Shown: positions 45,445-45,486 of the stretch, piece by piece
Position numbering within the stretch: the first letter of the stretch is position 1
Layout: every line of letters starts with the position of its first letter
Notes under the pieces: model-generated
The model's database searches: none
What the model saw: the letters and a program-made list of their open reading frames with translations, nothing else
Told to the model about the DNA's origin: nothing
Program-made: the position numbers and the translations under genes
From: Phycisphaeraceae bacterium
GTDB taxonomy: Bacteria > Planctomycetota > Phycisphaerae > Phycisphaerales > Phycisphaeraceae
Assembly (NCBI GenBank): GCA_002704825.1
Contig: PAIY01000191.1
Coordinates: forward strand, 1 to 45,486
DNA: 45,486 nt
Direction: 5' to 3'

Positions 45445-45486
45445 TTTAAGTTTGCATCTTGCATCGTCGATTTTCATCTGCCAATC

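Overview
The window looks like a chromosomal stretch from a planctomycete, most likely Phycisphaerae-like and aquatic or marine. This is inferred from gene content: many short secreted proteins with a type IV pilin-like N-terminus, formylglycine sulfatases, a PEP-CTERM protein, a Cys4 zinc ribbon of the CxKCGYDL type common in planctomycetes, LacI-controlled glycoside hydrolases, and core genes (atpG, nuoD) lying outside their usual operons. No rRNA, CRISPR, prophage or transposase gene was found.

Left part (1-11000). Three related pseudopilin-like genes lie in tandem on the minus strand (1-2736, the first cut by the window edge); the second and third each have a good sigma70-type promoter. 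Two sulfatases converge at 3114-5946. Operon A follows on the minus strand: lacI, a secreted clan GH-A hydrolase, a pseudopilin and a GH29 alpha-L-fucosidase (10908 down to 6057). It starts at a TTGACA-17-TAGGAT promoter with a perfect 16-bp palindromic operator just after the predicted transcription start.

Middle (11294-31532). On the plus strand are a PEP-CTERM protein, a two-repeat discoidin-like secreted protein broken by an in-frame TGA, metK and ptsI. Then come two more minus-strand operons of the same design: B (lacI, pseudopilin, GH50-like agarase; 21465-17452) and C (lacI, pseudopilin, 1521-residue GH2; 28097-21746). A HEAT-repeat lipoprotein, a GH16 enzyme and a secreted beta-rich protein follow.

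Right part (31847-45486). This is mostly ordinary: UbiA-type prenyltransferase, atpG, a class I methyltransferase, tRNA-Arg(TCT), membrane proteins, a HAM1-like NTP pyrophosphatase, nuoD, an AT-rich and probably acquired gene with a diadenylate-cyclase-like domain, a DGC-domain protein, a GT-C membrane glycosyltransferase, and a second GH39-like clan GH-A hydrolase without a signal peptide.

Taken together, GH50, GH16, GH2, GH29 and two sulfatases suggest use of a sulfated, fucose-containing galactan, for example an algal agar- or porphyran-like polymer. The GH50, GH16, GH2 and one GH-A enzyme carry signal peptides; the fucosidase, both sulfatases and the last GH-A enzyme do not. That points to export-side depolymerisation followed by cytoplasmic finishing. 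No SusC/D, TonB, ABC or MFS transporter is present. The recurring lacI-pseudopilin-hydrolase cassette, with autoregulatory operators, is the most distinctive system here.
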